A stretch of DNA of 64,000 bases from Burkholderia contaminans. Lineage in GTDB: Bacteria; Pseudomonadota; Gammaproteobacteria; Burkholderiales; Burkholderiaceae. Made by a program: the position numbers and the translations under genes. This document shows positions 1-8,569 of the stretch, piece after piece. Position 1 is the stretch's first letter, and every line of letters starts with the position of its first letter. The notes beneath the pieces were generated by a model that did no database searches, was not told the DNA's origin, and was given only the letters and a program-made list of their open reading frames with translations. The DNA lies in assembly GCF_029633825.1 (NCBI RefSeq), contig NZ_CP090641.1, forward strand, positions 2,170,001-2,234,000, in the 5' to 3' direction.

Positions 1-1495
1 CGCCGGCCAGTTCATCTACTGCCGGCGTTGCCGAGGACCAGACGGCAGGTTCGGTGAAGAGCGAAAGAAAGTACTTGGCGTGCTGCCTCGCCGCGGCTTC
101 GTACTCACCGCATTCTTTGAGCTTCTCGATGCCGTATGCTTTCGTGCTGTCGAGTAGTCGGAAAGTTGGAGGATGGCTGCCCGGAATTGACGTGAATAGT
201 GACTTGTCGACGAGATTCGCTATCGATGACACGATTGCAGACGAGAGCGGTAAGCTGTCGTTCAAGAGGGCACCAATCTGTGCGAACGAGAAGCTTCCCT
301 TGAAGATTGCCGCGTGTCGCAATATCCGGCGCTCTTGTTCGGTCAGCGTATCGTAACTCCAATCGATAGTTGACCGTAGCGTTCGATGGCGAGGCAGCGC
401 AGTTCTATGGCCACGCGTGAGCACGTCAAGCCGCTTGTCCAGCACGCTGAATAAGCCTTCGGCGCCAAATACGTGAACCTGCGCGGCTGCCAGCTCGATA
501 GCAAGGGGTAGACCGTCGAGCGAGGCGCAGATATTGCAGATGGTCTCGATATTGTCCGTGATGACCATGAATTCGTTCGACTGGAACGAGGTGGACCGCT
601 CGCAGAACAATCTCACTCCCGAGTAGGATAGTGCGTCCTCCGTGGAGATTCCCTTCGCGTGCTCGGGAACGTCGAGAGGTTTGATTCGGTAGACATATTC
701 GTTTGGAACTCGCAGGGGTTCGCGGCTTGTTGCGAGAATTGTGACGTGCTCGCATGATTGTGAAATCGCGAGTGCCAATTGAGCAACTGCATCGATGACA
801 TGTTCACAGCAGTCAAGCAGCAATAGTCGTTCTGATTGCGCAAGATGATCTGTTATCGAATCGATAGGCGAACGGTTGTCGGCCAATAGTTCAAGTGCCG
901 ATGCGACTGTGCTCGCGACATGGTCGCCATGACTGACCGATGACAGTTCGACTATGCTGGTCGCAATGTTGTTCGCTTCGCTGAATGCTCGCACGGCCAC
1001 TAGCGCAGCAGCCGACTTCCCGATACCACCCGGGCCGACAATGGAAACCAAGCCTCTTGTCGATAATAAACGGCAGATGTCCTCGATCGCAGTGCGCCGG
1101 CCAATGAGATTGCTGATGTCATTGCTTGCATCGTCGAGGGTTTCTGCCGCTGCAGTGTTGCGCAAGGCGGTGTAGGTCACGGGTCCGACAAAGCAGTAAC
1201 CGCGCCCCGTGATGCTGCGAATGCCATGCGAGCTTGCCGAATCTTCCGCCAGAAGTTTTCGTAGAGCAGTTATCTGGACACGTAAATTCACGTCCCCTAC
1301 CACCGAGCCAGGCCACACCTTCTCTTGAAATTCCTTTTGAGACACGACTTCGCCGGGACGTTGCACGAGCAGCGAAAGAATATCGAATGCGCGGTTGCCA
1401 ATTTCCGCGACATCGTTCCCGCGTTCCAGGCGACGTTCGTCCGGGTAGAGGCGAAAACTGCCAAACGAGATGCATGTACGGGATGCCGGTGTCAT
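1..1495 (-). CDS. Winged-helix / NB-ARC ATPase transcriptional regulator (3' end outside window)
   Basis: The reading frame is open from the ATG at 1495 to the window edge (498 codons); the gene is truncated only by the window. Residues ~5-100 form an OmpR/PhoB-type winged helix (starts ISFGSFRLYPDER, ends GRGYCFVGPV). A P-loop follows at ~137-146 (VGPGGIGKSA), then a Walker B-like LLLLDCCEH, the ATSREPLR motif and DGLPLAIELA, as in NB-ARC/AP-ATPase signalling regulators. It is presumably cytoplasmic and DNA-binding, with nucleotide-dependent activation. Two relatives lie at 15451-17160 and 18715-20112. Codon use includes many TTA, ATA, AGA and CTA codons, unlike genes after 24.7 kb. The ligand and targets are unknown; the GST gene behind it on the same strand is a candidate. 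Confidence 0.85.
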   Translation of the reverse strand, partial: MTPASRTCISFGSFRLYPDERRLERGNDVAEIGNRAFDILSLLVQRPGEVVSQKEFQEKVWPGSVVGDVNLRVQITALRKLLAEDSASSHGIRSITGRGYCFVGPVTYTALRNTAAAETLDDASNDISNLIGRRTAIEDICRLLSTRGLVSIVGPGGIGKSAAALVAVRAFSEANNIATSIVELSSVSHGDHVASTVASALELLADNRSPIDSITDHLAQSERLLLLDCCEHVIDAVAQLALAISQSCEHVTILATSREPLRVPNEYVYRIKPLDVPEHAKGISTEDALSYSGVRLFCERSTSFQSNEFMVITDNIETICNICASLDGLPLAIELAAAQVHVFGAEGLFSVLDKRLDVLTRGHRTALPRHRTLRSTIDWSYDTLTEQERRILRHAAIFKGSFSFAQIGALLNDSLPLSSAIVSSIANLVDKSLFTSIPGSHPPTFRLLDSTKAYGIEKLKECGEYEAAARQHAKYFLSLFTEPAVWSSATPAVDELAG

Positions 1496-1976
1496 ATGAA
1501 GCTCATAGGAATTGAGTCGATTCGCCCAACCTGGCACGGGTCAAGCCGGCATACGCGTCGTTCTGACTGGCGTGGTTCCGGAGGCGCCTCGACAATCAGG
1601 AAGCTCGGCTGACACTGTCGCGTGGCACCAAAGTGTGTAATTCCCTATCAGGCAGGATGTTAATACTATCGGCTGTTCATTAGGCTCTTCTACAGAGTTC
1701 GCGATGCCACTCGGCACGTGGTGGCGACGGGCGACTTCGGAGATTGTCTGGGTAATGTAAGTTTCGACCTCGAAACCATGCTCGAGACAACCAACTTCAA
1801 ACGTTTCGCCATTCGGCCTCTCCGCAATGTTCGAATACTGTGCATCCACGGTGGACAAGTTCGAGCGCTATTTCGGCGCACGTGGCCAGCTATTGCCGTG
1901 AGTGGCGAAGTTGTCACTCACATTGCTGCCGAACTCCGGGACTTGCCGAAGCAGCGGCGATAGTGCTTTGGGGAAC
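1496..1976. other. Intergenic region without a supported gene
   Basis: This 480-bp gap lies between the winged-helix regulator and the GST gene, both on the minus strand. A minus-strand frame at about 1541-1858 reads CLEHG...SEVARRHHVP. That faintly recalls the helix-turn-helix of IS66-type TnpA, but it starts only at TTG, has no partner gene and could be chance. I see no terminator or clear operator. The region should contain the regulator's promoter. Confidence 0.5.
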
Positions 1977-2612
1977 CTATTGGTCAAATACGTTCAGACC
2001 GCGCTGCACGGCAGGTCTGTTCACGACTTGCCTGAACCAGGCGCGCAAGGCGGGAAGTTGTTCCCAATCGATTTGGTCTTCGTTGAATTTGGCAAAGGCG
2101 ACCGCCGCGAGATCTGCCAATGTAAGAGTGTCGCCGGCGAGAAATGGCGTAGCAGTGAGGAAACTTTCACAGAGTGCGAATGCGTTGACACTGCGTTGCC
2201 GGTGCAGCTCGGCCATCTGCTCGAATTCTTGCTGCCCGGCAAACCAGCTCGCATGCCCTGGTGCCACAACATCGGTAACGATATAAAAAAACCGCTCCAT
2301 GGCAATGGCGGACGCGCCGGATACGGTCTCAGGAAATAATTCCGGCCGCCCAAGACGTGCGGCATACAACATGATGGACGACGACTGCGAGATGACTAAA
2401 GCAGCATCATCATCGCCATGACCAACAAGCACGGGCACCTTGCCTGCGGGGTTTAATGAAAGAAAAGCCTTGCTTCGCTGTTCACCGCGCCGCAGATCGA
2501 CACACCTTGCGGTGTACGGGATACCGGCTTCCTCCAGAGCGATTGCAGCTCTAACCGAGTTCCCTGTTGCCGCTCCGTACAGTACCAATGAAGCGCTCGA
2601 AATTGCGGTCAT
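1977..2612 (-). CDS. Glutathione S-transferase family protein
   Basis: This 211-residue protein has a two-domain GST layout. The N-terminal thioredoxin-like half starts LVLYGAATGNSVRAAIALEE and includes NPAGKVPVL, the cis-proline loop that binds the gamma-glutamyl moiety, and QSSSIMLYAA. The C-terminal helical half contains FLAGDTLTLADLAAVAF, the N-capping box/DxxD-type signature of GSTs. GAGGAG sits six bases before the ATG, which fixes the start. The role would be conjugation or glutathione-dependent detoxification of electrophiles in the cytosol. The gene lies in a region rich in detoxification genes (NmrA, RND efflux, catalase). The substrate cannot be predicted. Confidence 0.88.
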   Translation of the reverse strand: MTAISSASLVLYGAATGNSVRAAIALEEAGIPYTARCVDLRRGEQRSKAFLSLNPAGKVPVLVGHGDDDAALVISQSSSIMLYAARLGRPELFPETVSGASAIAMERFFYIVTDVVAPGHASWFAGQQEFEQMAELHRQRSVNAFALCESFLTATPFLAGDTLTLADLAAVAFAKFNEDQIDWEQLPALRAWFRQVVNRPAVQRGLNVFDQ

Positions 2613-2852
2613 GTCAGACTCCTCAAGGGTGTACGTCGAACGCGGGTCGCGAACGGAAGCGTGGCTCGGCGTTTCCCGGTCTGAGCCGGAGGGACGCGAC
2701 TTGACAGTCTAGTTTCCGCTACCGGACGAGAAAATTACAACGACGGCGGAAATGCGCGGCTTCAGGTGGGGTCCGAAAAAAAGCGAAGGCGGCTACAGGG
2801 CCCGGCCTTCGCATGGGTGACATCAACGGACGCCATGACGACGGAGCCGGCG

Positions 2853-3737
2853 TTAACCTTGGAACACCTTACGGTTTGCTTCCAGAAACGCCCGAATAGT
2901 CAGGGGTGCTCGGCCAGTGATTTCCGCAATAACATTGTCTGCACCCGCGAAAACTCCGTTCTGATAGTCGATTGCCACTTCCTCGAAGTGCTGAATCAGA
3001 AACTCCGGAAGATCGTATGTCTCGAGATGTTGCCGGTACTCCCGGAGAGTCGAGGGCGCGTAGACAATCTTGCGGTCAAGAACATCGCTCATCACCTCGG
3101 CAATCTGCGCATGACCAAGCTCGACGGGGCCGTATAACGGAAACGTATTCCCAACATGGCTCGCTGGATTCGAGAGCATTGCAGAGATGAACCTCGCCTG
3201 GTCCTCCGCTCCGATTGGGGCATGGCGACCGTTTCCGTACGGGAGGGTAATCTTGCCTTGAGCGACGATGGTATCGCGCACCCATGGGAACACGAACCAT
3301 TCGGAGAAGAAGGTAGGGCGGATGTGTACGGTAGGCACCCCCGACCAATCAAGGACACGTTCCGCAATCCAGTGGTCTCGCGCAGCATGGCTTTTTGAGT
3401 CCTCGCGCGCGGAAATCTGCGACATGTTTACCACTACATCGAGCTTGGCGCGCCGCGCAGCATCCGCAAAATAAGCCGTGGCCTGAATAAACCCTGGACG
3501 CACCGGGTAACACAGGTAAGCGCCCGTCATGCCGTCAGTTGCGCGAATAGAATCGTCATGATTGAGCAGGTCACCGACGAGCACCTCAGCTCCCAGTTGC
3601 CGGAGCGCATCGGCACGCGCGTCTTCAGTATGTACGAGCGCTCGCACTGCATGACCGGCGTCGAGAAGTTGCTGCACGGTATAAACGCCCGTTTTGCCAG
3701 TCGCGGCAGTGACGAGGTATCGCTTCTGTTCTTCCAT
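2853..3737 (-). CDS. NmrA-type NAD(P)-binding reductase
   Basis: The 294-residue product begins MEEQKRYLVTAATGKTGVYT, whose glycine-rich motif is a Rossmann dinucleotide site of the NmrA/atypical SDR group. The family includes NADPH sensors and QorB-like quinone reductases. An upstream in-frame start would add 14 residues, but GGAG seven bases before the ATG at 3737 supports the shorter form. The candidate TetR operator at 3915-3936 lies about 180 bp upstream. A decayed copy of the same gene lies just behind that operator (3979-4185), so this locus seems to have gone through duplication or replacement. The likely role is redox detoxification, with the tetR gene at 4317-4895 as probable regulator. 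Confidence 0.82.
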   Translation of the reverse strand: MEEQKRYLVTAATGKTGVYTVQQLLDAGHAVRALVHTEDARADALRQLGAEVLVGDLLNHDDSIRATDGMTGAYLCYPVRPGFIQATAYFADAARRAKLDVVVNMSQISAREDSKSHAARDHWIAERVLDWSGVPTVHIRPTFFSEWFVFPWVRDTIVAQGKITLPYGNGRHAPIGAEDQARFISAMLSNPASHVGNTFPLYGPVELGHAQIAEVMSDVLDRKIVYAPSTLREYRQHLETYDLPEFLIQHFEEVAIDYQNGVFAGADNVIAEITGRAPLTIRAFLEANRKVFQG

Positions 3738-3914
3738 CGTAGTTCTCCAATAGCGAGAGAGTTCATAAGACGATTGCATTTCGAGCCGTGAAGCTACAAT
3801 CGAACCCCATTAATTGTGTATATGCACACATTTGGGATGCCGTTGACATCCTTTGGTACGTCCGGCGTCGTAGTGGGCTCGTCAGCTGTTTGAGTTGTGG
3901 GTTCATCACTACAA

Positions 3915-3936
3915 TTAGATGATATTGACCATCTAA
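3915..3936. promoter_or_regulatory. Candidate TetR operator upstream of the NmrA gene
   Basis: TTAGATG and CATCTAA form perfect 7-bp inverted arms around an 8-bp spacer. The same TAGATG-N8-CATCTA design recurs at 4926-4945 in front of the tetR gene. It is an operator by inference from symmetry, recurrence and position. Confidence 0.55.
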
Positions 3937-3978
3937 AAGATAGTCAAAGAATTTTTCACATCGCAGCTTTGAGGTAGG

Positions 3979-4185
3979 TGTCATCCCCGGAGTCGCGCGG
4001 ATTGCATCGTCATGGTCGAGCAAGTCACCAACCTAACTTCAGCTCCATCCTTCCGCAGGGTTTCGGCTCGGTCGTCATCGCGTCGAACGACCGCACGAAC
4101 TGCATGGTCGGCTCGCAGCAGGTTGTTGACGGTGAACACGCCGGTCTTTCCGGCCGGCAGTCACCGGGTACTTTCCTTTCTCCAT
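3979..4185 (-). pseudogene. Decayed NmrA-family gene fragment
   Basis: Starting at the ATG at 4185, MEKGKYPVTA parallels the start of the intact NmrA gene (MEEQKRYLVTAATG). A frameshift follows, after which the next frame reads AGKTGVFTVNNLL and ADHAVRAVV, matching ATGKTGVYTVQQLL and GHAVRALV. A second shift leads to VGDLLDHDDAIRATPGM, matching VGDLLNHDDSIRATDGM. Homology stops there, after about 70 residues of a roughly 300-residue protein. It is a truncated, twice-frameshifted paralogue lying directly downstream of the tetR gene, where a functional target gene would be expected. Confidence 0.8.
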
Positions 4186-4316
4186 GAGCGCATGCTCCCG
4201 TTGGCGAGGTACCGGTTATGGAGGAATGCTGAATACTTGTAGACAATCGGGCCGCTGTCCTCCAGCAGTCTGCTCCATGGGATTGAAACAGGACCAAGCT
4301 GGAGGTGCCATTGTCG

Positions 4317-4895
4317 TCACAGTTCGATCAAATGGCGCTTTACTGTTTTCAGGAGAGCGTCGGATGTCTTCGGGTCGGAGACAATTCGCGATAGCGTTAT
4401 CGCTCCGACCATTGCGGACAGGGCGAACATCGCATTGGGATGGGACATATCATCCCCGGCTTCGCCGCTTCCGATGTGCTCCGCCAGAGCTTCGACCATC
4501 TTGCTTAACCCCAATGTTGCGGCCTCGCGTGTCAGCTCGTCGGCACGAGCGAGTTCACTGCCCATGCCAGCAAACGGGCATCCGTCAGCGGCATTGTCGC
4601 GGTGGGTCCTGGACACATAGCTGTTCACCATGGACGCAAACCCCGCCTTGCCACCGGTTTTGCGTGCCGACTCACTGAGCGAGTCGACAACCGACGAGAG
4701 CGCCAGCTCAAACGCTTCCGCCAACAACTGGTTTTTCGATTCGAAGTGACGGTAGAACCCGCCATGTGTCAGCCCCGCCTCGGACATGACATCGTTAAGT
4801 CCGGTGCCTTGTATCCCTTTGCTCCGGAACTGTTGAGCCGCAATTTCGACTATCCGCTGGCGAGTTTCGGCCGTCTCGGCTCTTGACTTCCGCAT
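4317..4895 (-). CDS. TetR/AcrR-family transcriptional repressor
   Basis: The 192-residue protein has an N-terminal TetR helix-turn-helix at residues ~10-56, with recognition segment AGLTHGGFYRHFESK. The C-terminal ligand domain contains ADGCPFAGMGSELARADE and ends near ALSAMVGAITLSRI. GAGG sits six bases before the ATG. It is close to the TetR protein at 14723-15328, whose recognition segment is AGLTHGAFYRHFESK, so the two should bind similar DNA. A perfect dyad 31 bp upstream of its start (4926-4945) suggests autorepression, and the related dyad at 3915-3936 suggests control of the NmrA gene. The inducer is unknown, probably a small toxic or oxidising compound. Confidence 0.9.
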   Translation of the reverse strand: MRKSRAETAETRQRIVEIAAQQFRSKGIQGTGLNDVMSEAGLTHGGFYRHFESKNQLLAEAFELALSSVVDSLSESARKTGGKAGFASMVNSYVSRTHRDNAADGCPFAGMGSELARADELTREAATLGLSKMVEALAEHIGSGEAGDDMSHPNAMFALSAMVGAITLSRIVSDPKTSDALLKTVKRHLIEL

Positions 4896-4925
4896 CGTCT
4901 ACCTCGATTCGCAGTATCATGAATA

Positions 4926-4945
4926 TAGATGATGATATGCATCTA
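4926..4945. promoter_or_regulatory. Candidate TetR autoregulatory operator
   Basis: TAGATG-N8-CATCTA is a perfect 6-bp dyad 31 bp upstream of the tetR start codon. It has the same arm sequence and spacer length as 3915-3936. Confidence 0.6.
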
Positions 4946-5563
4946 AGTGGATGTCAATGGCAGGAGTTAGCCCGGCTCTGAGGCCGACGTTCAGCTTTCG
5001 ATTTCGCTGCTCCAGCGAATCTCGACTACACATGCACGCTGGTTACTGCAGATATCGAACCAAACCCTGAAAACGACTGAGCAGAACTGAAATCGTGGAA
5101 AGAGGGGGCCGAGACTGGGTCGGGCGGGCCTAACATACAGGGCAGCAATGCTGCGCCTTGATTGTCGCGGGTGGTTTCAAGTCACCCATGGATGCATGTC
5201 GGGTATGGGAATCACTTCGACATGCAGACGATAACCCACGTCATGAAGCATGTGCTCGGATGGGCAACGAACTCAAGGGCGACTGCTTTCCTCGGGTTGA
5301 ATTCTTGAAGGTGCGTTGGGCATGAGGCGAGACCATGCAGCACAAGCAGCCGCGCATGCGACGGAATTCATCGGCCCATGGCTCCATGGATATGCCCGTT
5401 GTATGGGTGAGTGTCGTGCAGCTCGGCCGATTGTTGCCGCTTTCGGACATGTGAGTTTGTTCCGGCAACATCGATTCATGTGTAATTGCACATTATATTT
5501 GTGCCGCATGGAATATGTAGTCGTGTGAAGTTCCAGTCATCCCGATATTGATAGGAGTACACC
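4946..5563. other. Long intergenic region, divergent promoters expected
   Basis: About 620 bp lie between the divergent tetR gene and the SnoaL-like gene. I see no convincing reading frame, RNA or repeat. Promoters for both flanking genes should lie here. The AT-rich stretch around 5480-5520 (TTGCAC, then ATATTTG) is a weak promoter candidate for the rightward operon. Confidence 0.45.
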
Positions 5564-5941
5564 ATGTCAGGCAACAACAGCGGTCGTCACCCGTTTCTTG
5601 ATGACCTCACCGAAGACGCCGTCCTTTCGAGCACATTGCTGCGCCAGCCAGTATCTGGCCGTGAGCGTATCAAAAGTGTCATTGCAGCCGTTGGCGCGCT
5701 GTATCAGACCCAGACGCCGACGTTCCTGGGTGTCGTCGATAACCGTACCTTGCTGCAGTACGACGCGGTTCTGGTCGATGGAATTGCTATTCGCGGTGTC
5801 GCTGTCATCCAGCGCGATGAAGGTGGCGAGGTGCCGCGCGTCAGTGTGACGTTCGAGCCGCTCGATGCCGCCATGCACCTTTCTCGACGACTGGATCCGG
5901 TCCTGAGAGAAGAGATTGGTGATGGTTTTTTTCTGTCCTGA
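5564..5941 (+). CDS. SnoaL/NTF2-like fold protein
   Basis: The 125-residue protein contains the short-helix-plus-sheet pattern of the nuclear transport factor 2/SnoaL fold (PVSGRERIKSVIAAVGALY, ending with VSVTFEPLDAAMHLSRRL). AGGAG six bases before the ATG fixes the start. Family members include small isomerases, cyclases and non-catalytic ligand-binding proteins. It leads a rightward set with the SDR gene at 6014 and the MarR regulator at 6760, so a joint role in transforming a small organic molecule is plausible. No catalytic residue can be assigned with confidence. Confidence 0.7.
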   Translation: MSGNNSGRHPFLDDLTEDAVLSSTLLRQPVSGRERIKSVIAAVGALYQTQTPTFLGVVDNRTLLQYDAVLVDGIAIRGVAVIQRDEGGEVPRVSVTFEPLDAAMHLSRRLDPVLREEIGDGFFLS

Positions 5942-6013
5942 GCGAGTGACTTCGAGCATAACGGCTTGGTTGCCGGACATGAACTTGGTTTTTTATCAAC
6001 AGGAGAGTCAGCG

Positions 6014-6724
6014 ATGAGTATCAAAGGTGCAGTTGTGTTTGTGACCGGCGCAAGCCGTGGTCTTGGACTTGCATTCGTGCGAGAGGCAGTGGCTCGGGGC
6101 GCCGCGAAAGTATACGCAGGCGTGCGCAATCCGGATAGCTTCAGTGAGCCCGGTGTTACCCCGGTCAAGCTTGATGTAACGGATTCTCGTTCGGTTGCCG
6201 AGGCAGCCAAGATTGCGGCAGACACCACGGTGCTGGTCAACAACGCTGGAATTGCTGAAGTCACCAGCGCTCCATTTTCCGAAGATGTTGCAGAGCAGGC
6301 TCGTCGCTTCTTTGAGACAAACTACTACGGTGTGATGCGCGTGACTGCCGCGTTCCAGCCGTCGCTACCGAAAGATGGCACGGGAGCGATTATCAACGTG
6401 CTGTCAGATGCCACGTGGCGAGTCGTCCCGTTTCTCGCACCCTATGCGGCGTCGAAGGCTGCGGCTTGGAGCTATACGAACAATATCCGTGCGGTGGTGG
6501 CGGAAGAGCGTATTCAGGTGTTGGGGCTTCACGTTGGCGTGATGGATACCGATCTCACGAGAGGCTTCGATGTGCCGAAGAGCGCGCCAGCCGATGTGGC
6601 CCGTCAAACGTTCGATGCACTGGAAGCAGGCGAGAGTGAGATTCTGGCCGACGAGCAAACGCGTGCTTTGAAGCGGACACTGTCCTCGAAGCATTCGGCT
6701 TACATCGACCCGACGGTTGCTTAA
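6014..6724 (+). CDS. Short-chain dehydrogenase/reductase
   Basis: The 236-residue protein starts MSIKGAVVFVTGASRGLGLA, with the TGxxxGxG cofactor motif of classical SDRs. NNAG (VLVNNAGIAE) and the catalytic YAASK (APYAASKAAAWSY) follow at the usual distances. GGAGAG precedes the ATG at 6014; an upstream in-frame start would add 16 residues without a ribosome binding site. It is an NAD(P)H-dependent oxidoreductase of unknown substrate. It sits 72 bp after the SnoaL-like gene and 35 bp before a marR gene, and all three probably form one unit. Confidence 0.9.
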   Translation: MSIKGAVVFVTGASRGLGLAFVREAVARGAAKVYAGVRNPDSFSEPGVTPVKLDVTDSRSVAEAAKIAADTTVLVNNAGIAEVTSAPFSEDVAEQARRFFETNYYGVMRVTAAFQPSLPKDGTGAIINVLSDATWRVVPFLAPYAASKAAAWSYTNNIRAVVAEERIQVLGLHVGVMDTDLTRGFDVPKSAPADVARQTFDALEAGESEILADEQTRALKRTLSSKHSAYIDPTVA

Positions 6725-6759
6725 GCTCCGCTGGCGTTCTGCTACCATGACGTGCCTGA

Positions 6760-7230
6760 ATGTACGAGCACGTGATGAAGAAGCCGGGTGGAACGTCACC
6801 ATCAGTGGACCTCGATAGTCCTGACGTCTGTTATGCATTGGCCGCCCGGCGGAGTGCTCGCTTTGTGACTCGCATTTATGAAAGTTGCCTTGAACCCGCT
6901 GGGATTACTTCGTCGGAGTTCTCGATTTTGTCGCTGCTCGAGTTCACGCCGGCCATCACTGTCGCGGAGCTGGCTCGAAAGATGGAGATGGAGCGCACGA
7001 CACTCGTTCGTGCGCTGAAGCCCATGCGCGAGGCGGGCTATGTTTGCGAGGGAGAGGAGAAGCTTGGCCGTGCGGTGACGCTGGTGGTATCGAAAGCGGG
7101 CTTGAGAAAGCTTGCCCAGGCGAAGCCGTATTGGAAAGCCGCCCAAAAGGCCTTCGAGGAACGGGTCGGGAAAGCCGAAGCTGCTCTGTTCCGGGAAATG
7201 GCATTGGTGGCGGTTTCTCGTCGAGAGTGA
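6760..7230 (+). CDS. MarR-family transcriptional regulator
   Basis: This protein of about 156 residues has the MarR winged helix: ITSSEFSILSLLEF, then VAELARKMEMERTTLVRALKPM as recognition region and EEKLGRAVTLVVSKAG as the wing. The first ATG (6760) lacks a clear ribosome binding site, and a second in-frame ATG at 6775 is about equally plausible. MarR proteins usually repress adjacent genes and are released by phenolic or oxidising ligands. It probably controls the SnoaL/SDR pair upstream on the same strand. Confidence 0.87.
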   Translation: MYEHVMKKPGGTSPSVDLDSPDVCYALAARRSARFVTRIYESCLEPAGITSSEFSILSLLEFTPAITVAELARKMEMERTTLVRALKPMREAGYVCEGEEKLGRAVTLVVSKAGLRKLAQAKPYWKAAQKAFEERVGKAEAALFREMALVAVSRRE

Positions 7231-7502
7231 CTCGCCCCAGTCCGCGCCACTACTTCTCTGTCCCCGCCCTCGATGGGTGATGCCGTGCGTCAAAGAGGGC
7301 TTATATGGATATGTGTAAAGAGTCTTTCGGCTACAGCAGTGTTCGGTAGTCGGTGCTCCGCGCCGCTCAATCGTCTCTTATGGTCGGAGCTTCCCGGTCG
7401 CATCACCCGACGACAGCAATCGCGTTCAGGGCTTCGCGCATCATGAGTCTGTAAGGATTGCGCCAGATTGCGTTCTCCTGGGCGCTTTCGTGCTGCCGGT
7501 CT

Positions 7503-8156
7503 TCAGCTGTCAAAAGGCGCATTCTCGATGAGGTCGCAAACATTCGGACAATCGAAGCCGTGGATGTGCCGGCGCCCGATATCTGCAAGCCCGGTCCCAA
7601 CTGCAGTATGAGGCTTCTTGCGGACAACTTCGGCGAGTGCTTGCATGAATGCGGATTTCATGCCCTCGCGGGGATATATCGAGAGAACGTCATCGACGAA
7701 GGCTGGTGTGAGCTCGTTAAAGTTCAAGCCAAGAACGTCGACATGAGCGCCGAGAAAGACGAGTGCAATTTCTGCCTGCTTCCGGTCGGCAATGCCGGCA
7801 CTGGAGTGCAGGGCGATTCCATCCCAGACCAATCGAGTCTTCGTTTCGGCATAGCCGTTCGCGATGAGAAATCGAGTGGCAGCATCAGCACCGTCGACCT
7901 CGAAGCGCTGGTCAGCACTGAATTCTTCGGTCAACCCCAAGTCGTGCAACAAGGTTGCGAGATAGACGAGTTCGCGGTCGTACTTGAGTCCGCGCTTCGT
8001 ACCGAGAAATTCTGCGAACCACCAAGTGCGATGGACGTGATTCAGGATCGGCCTTGAATGAACTCGCTCGACGAGAGAAGCCGCGCTGCGCGTCAATGCT
8101 GAGTCCGGCGCGACTATCCCTCCGATGGCGACAGGTGTGGTCAATTTATCCTCCAT
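7503..8156 (-). CDS. HD-domain hydrolase, cyanamide hydratase-like
   Basis: The 217-residue protein starts MEDKLTTPVAIGG. It carries an HD-type metal site: VHRTWWFAEF supplies the first His, and LATLLHDLGLT is the paired His-Asp. RFEVDGADAA and WDGIALHSSAGI complete the pattern of cyanamide hydratase-like HD proteins. A paralogue lies at 22245-22886. The ribosome binding site before 8156 is weak. The frame stays open upstream through the hexanucleotide repeat, so an N-terminal Gly-Leu extension cannot be excluded, though I think it unlikely. The reaction is probably hydration or hydrolysis of a small nitrile- or amide-like compound. Confidence 0.75.
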   Translation of the reverse strand: MEDKLTTPVAIGGIVAPDSALTRSAASLVERVHSRPILNHVHRTWWFAEFLGTKRGLKYDRELVYLATLLHDLGLTEEFSADQRFEVDGADAATRFLIANGYAETKTRLVWDGIALHSSAGIADRKQAEIALVFLGAHVDVLGLNFNELTPAFVDDVLSIYPREGMKSAFMQALAEVVRKKPHTAVGTGLADIGRRHIHGFDCPNVCDLIENAPFDS

Positions 8157-8240
8157 ATGGTGCTGTGGTTCGGTTTCGGGAAGAAGCCCGGCGACGCGAG
8201 CGTATGTGCACGTGTGTAGAGGCTTGCTGGCAAAATTCCG

Positions 8241-8390
8241 CAAGCCCAAGCCCAAGCCCAAGCCCAAGCCCAAGCCCAAGCCCAAGCCCAAGCCCAAGCC
8301 CAAGCCCAAGCCCAAGCCCAAGCCCAAGCCCAAGCCCAAGCCCAAGCCCAAGCCCAAGCCCAAGCCCAAGCCCAAGCCCAAGCCCAAGCC
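8241..8390. repeat. Perfect 25-copy hexanucleotide tandem repeat
   Basis: CAAGCC is repeated 25 times without any mismatch over exactly 150 bp. It lies 85 bp upstream of the HD-domain gene (minus strand) and 180 bp beyond the 3' end of the efflux outer-membrane gene. The unit is two codons long, so all six frames stay open through it (Pro-Lys, Ser-Pro, Gly-Leu, Ala-Trp and so on). Copy-number change would not shift a frame but would alter promoter-to-gene spacing. Confidence 0.97.
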
Positions 8391-8569
8391 CTGGCCGGCT
8401 TATCCGTAACCGTAAGAGATTTCCACTCAGATGTCCTGTTCCACATCTGCACGGAACCTGAAAATGTTCGAGCGGCCTGGTAGCATGCGTTCAGCGGTTC
8501 GACCGGAAGGTAAGAGCCCGGTGTTCTGATTGCAAACTGGCGTGGCGACACTGGCCATAGCCGCGGCAA

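Noticed and set aside
1541..1858. Minus-strand frame with SEVARRHHVP, resembling an IS66-type TnpA helix-turn-helix
   Set aside because: Only one short stretch matches, the frame needs a TTG start, there is no partner transposase gene and no inverted repeats were found.
8241..8390. Tandem array considered as a CRISPR
   Set aside because: The unit is 6 bp with no spacers, and no cas gene is present.
8054..8569. Long frames on both strands through the hexamer array (Pro-Lys, Ser-Pro, Gly-Leu, Ala-Trp repeats)
   Set aside because: They are open only because a 6-bp repeat has no stop in any frame. None has a convincing start or non-repeat domain, apart from the HD gene that begins at 8156.
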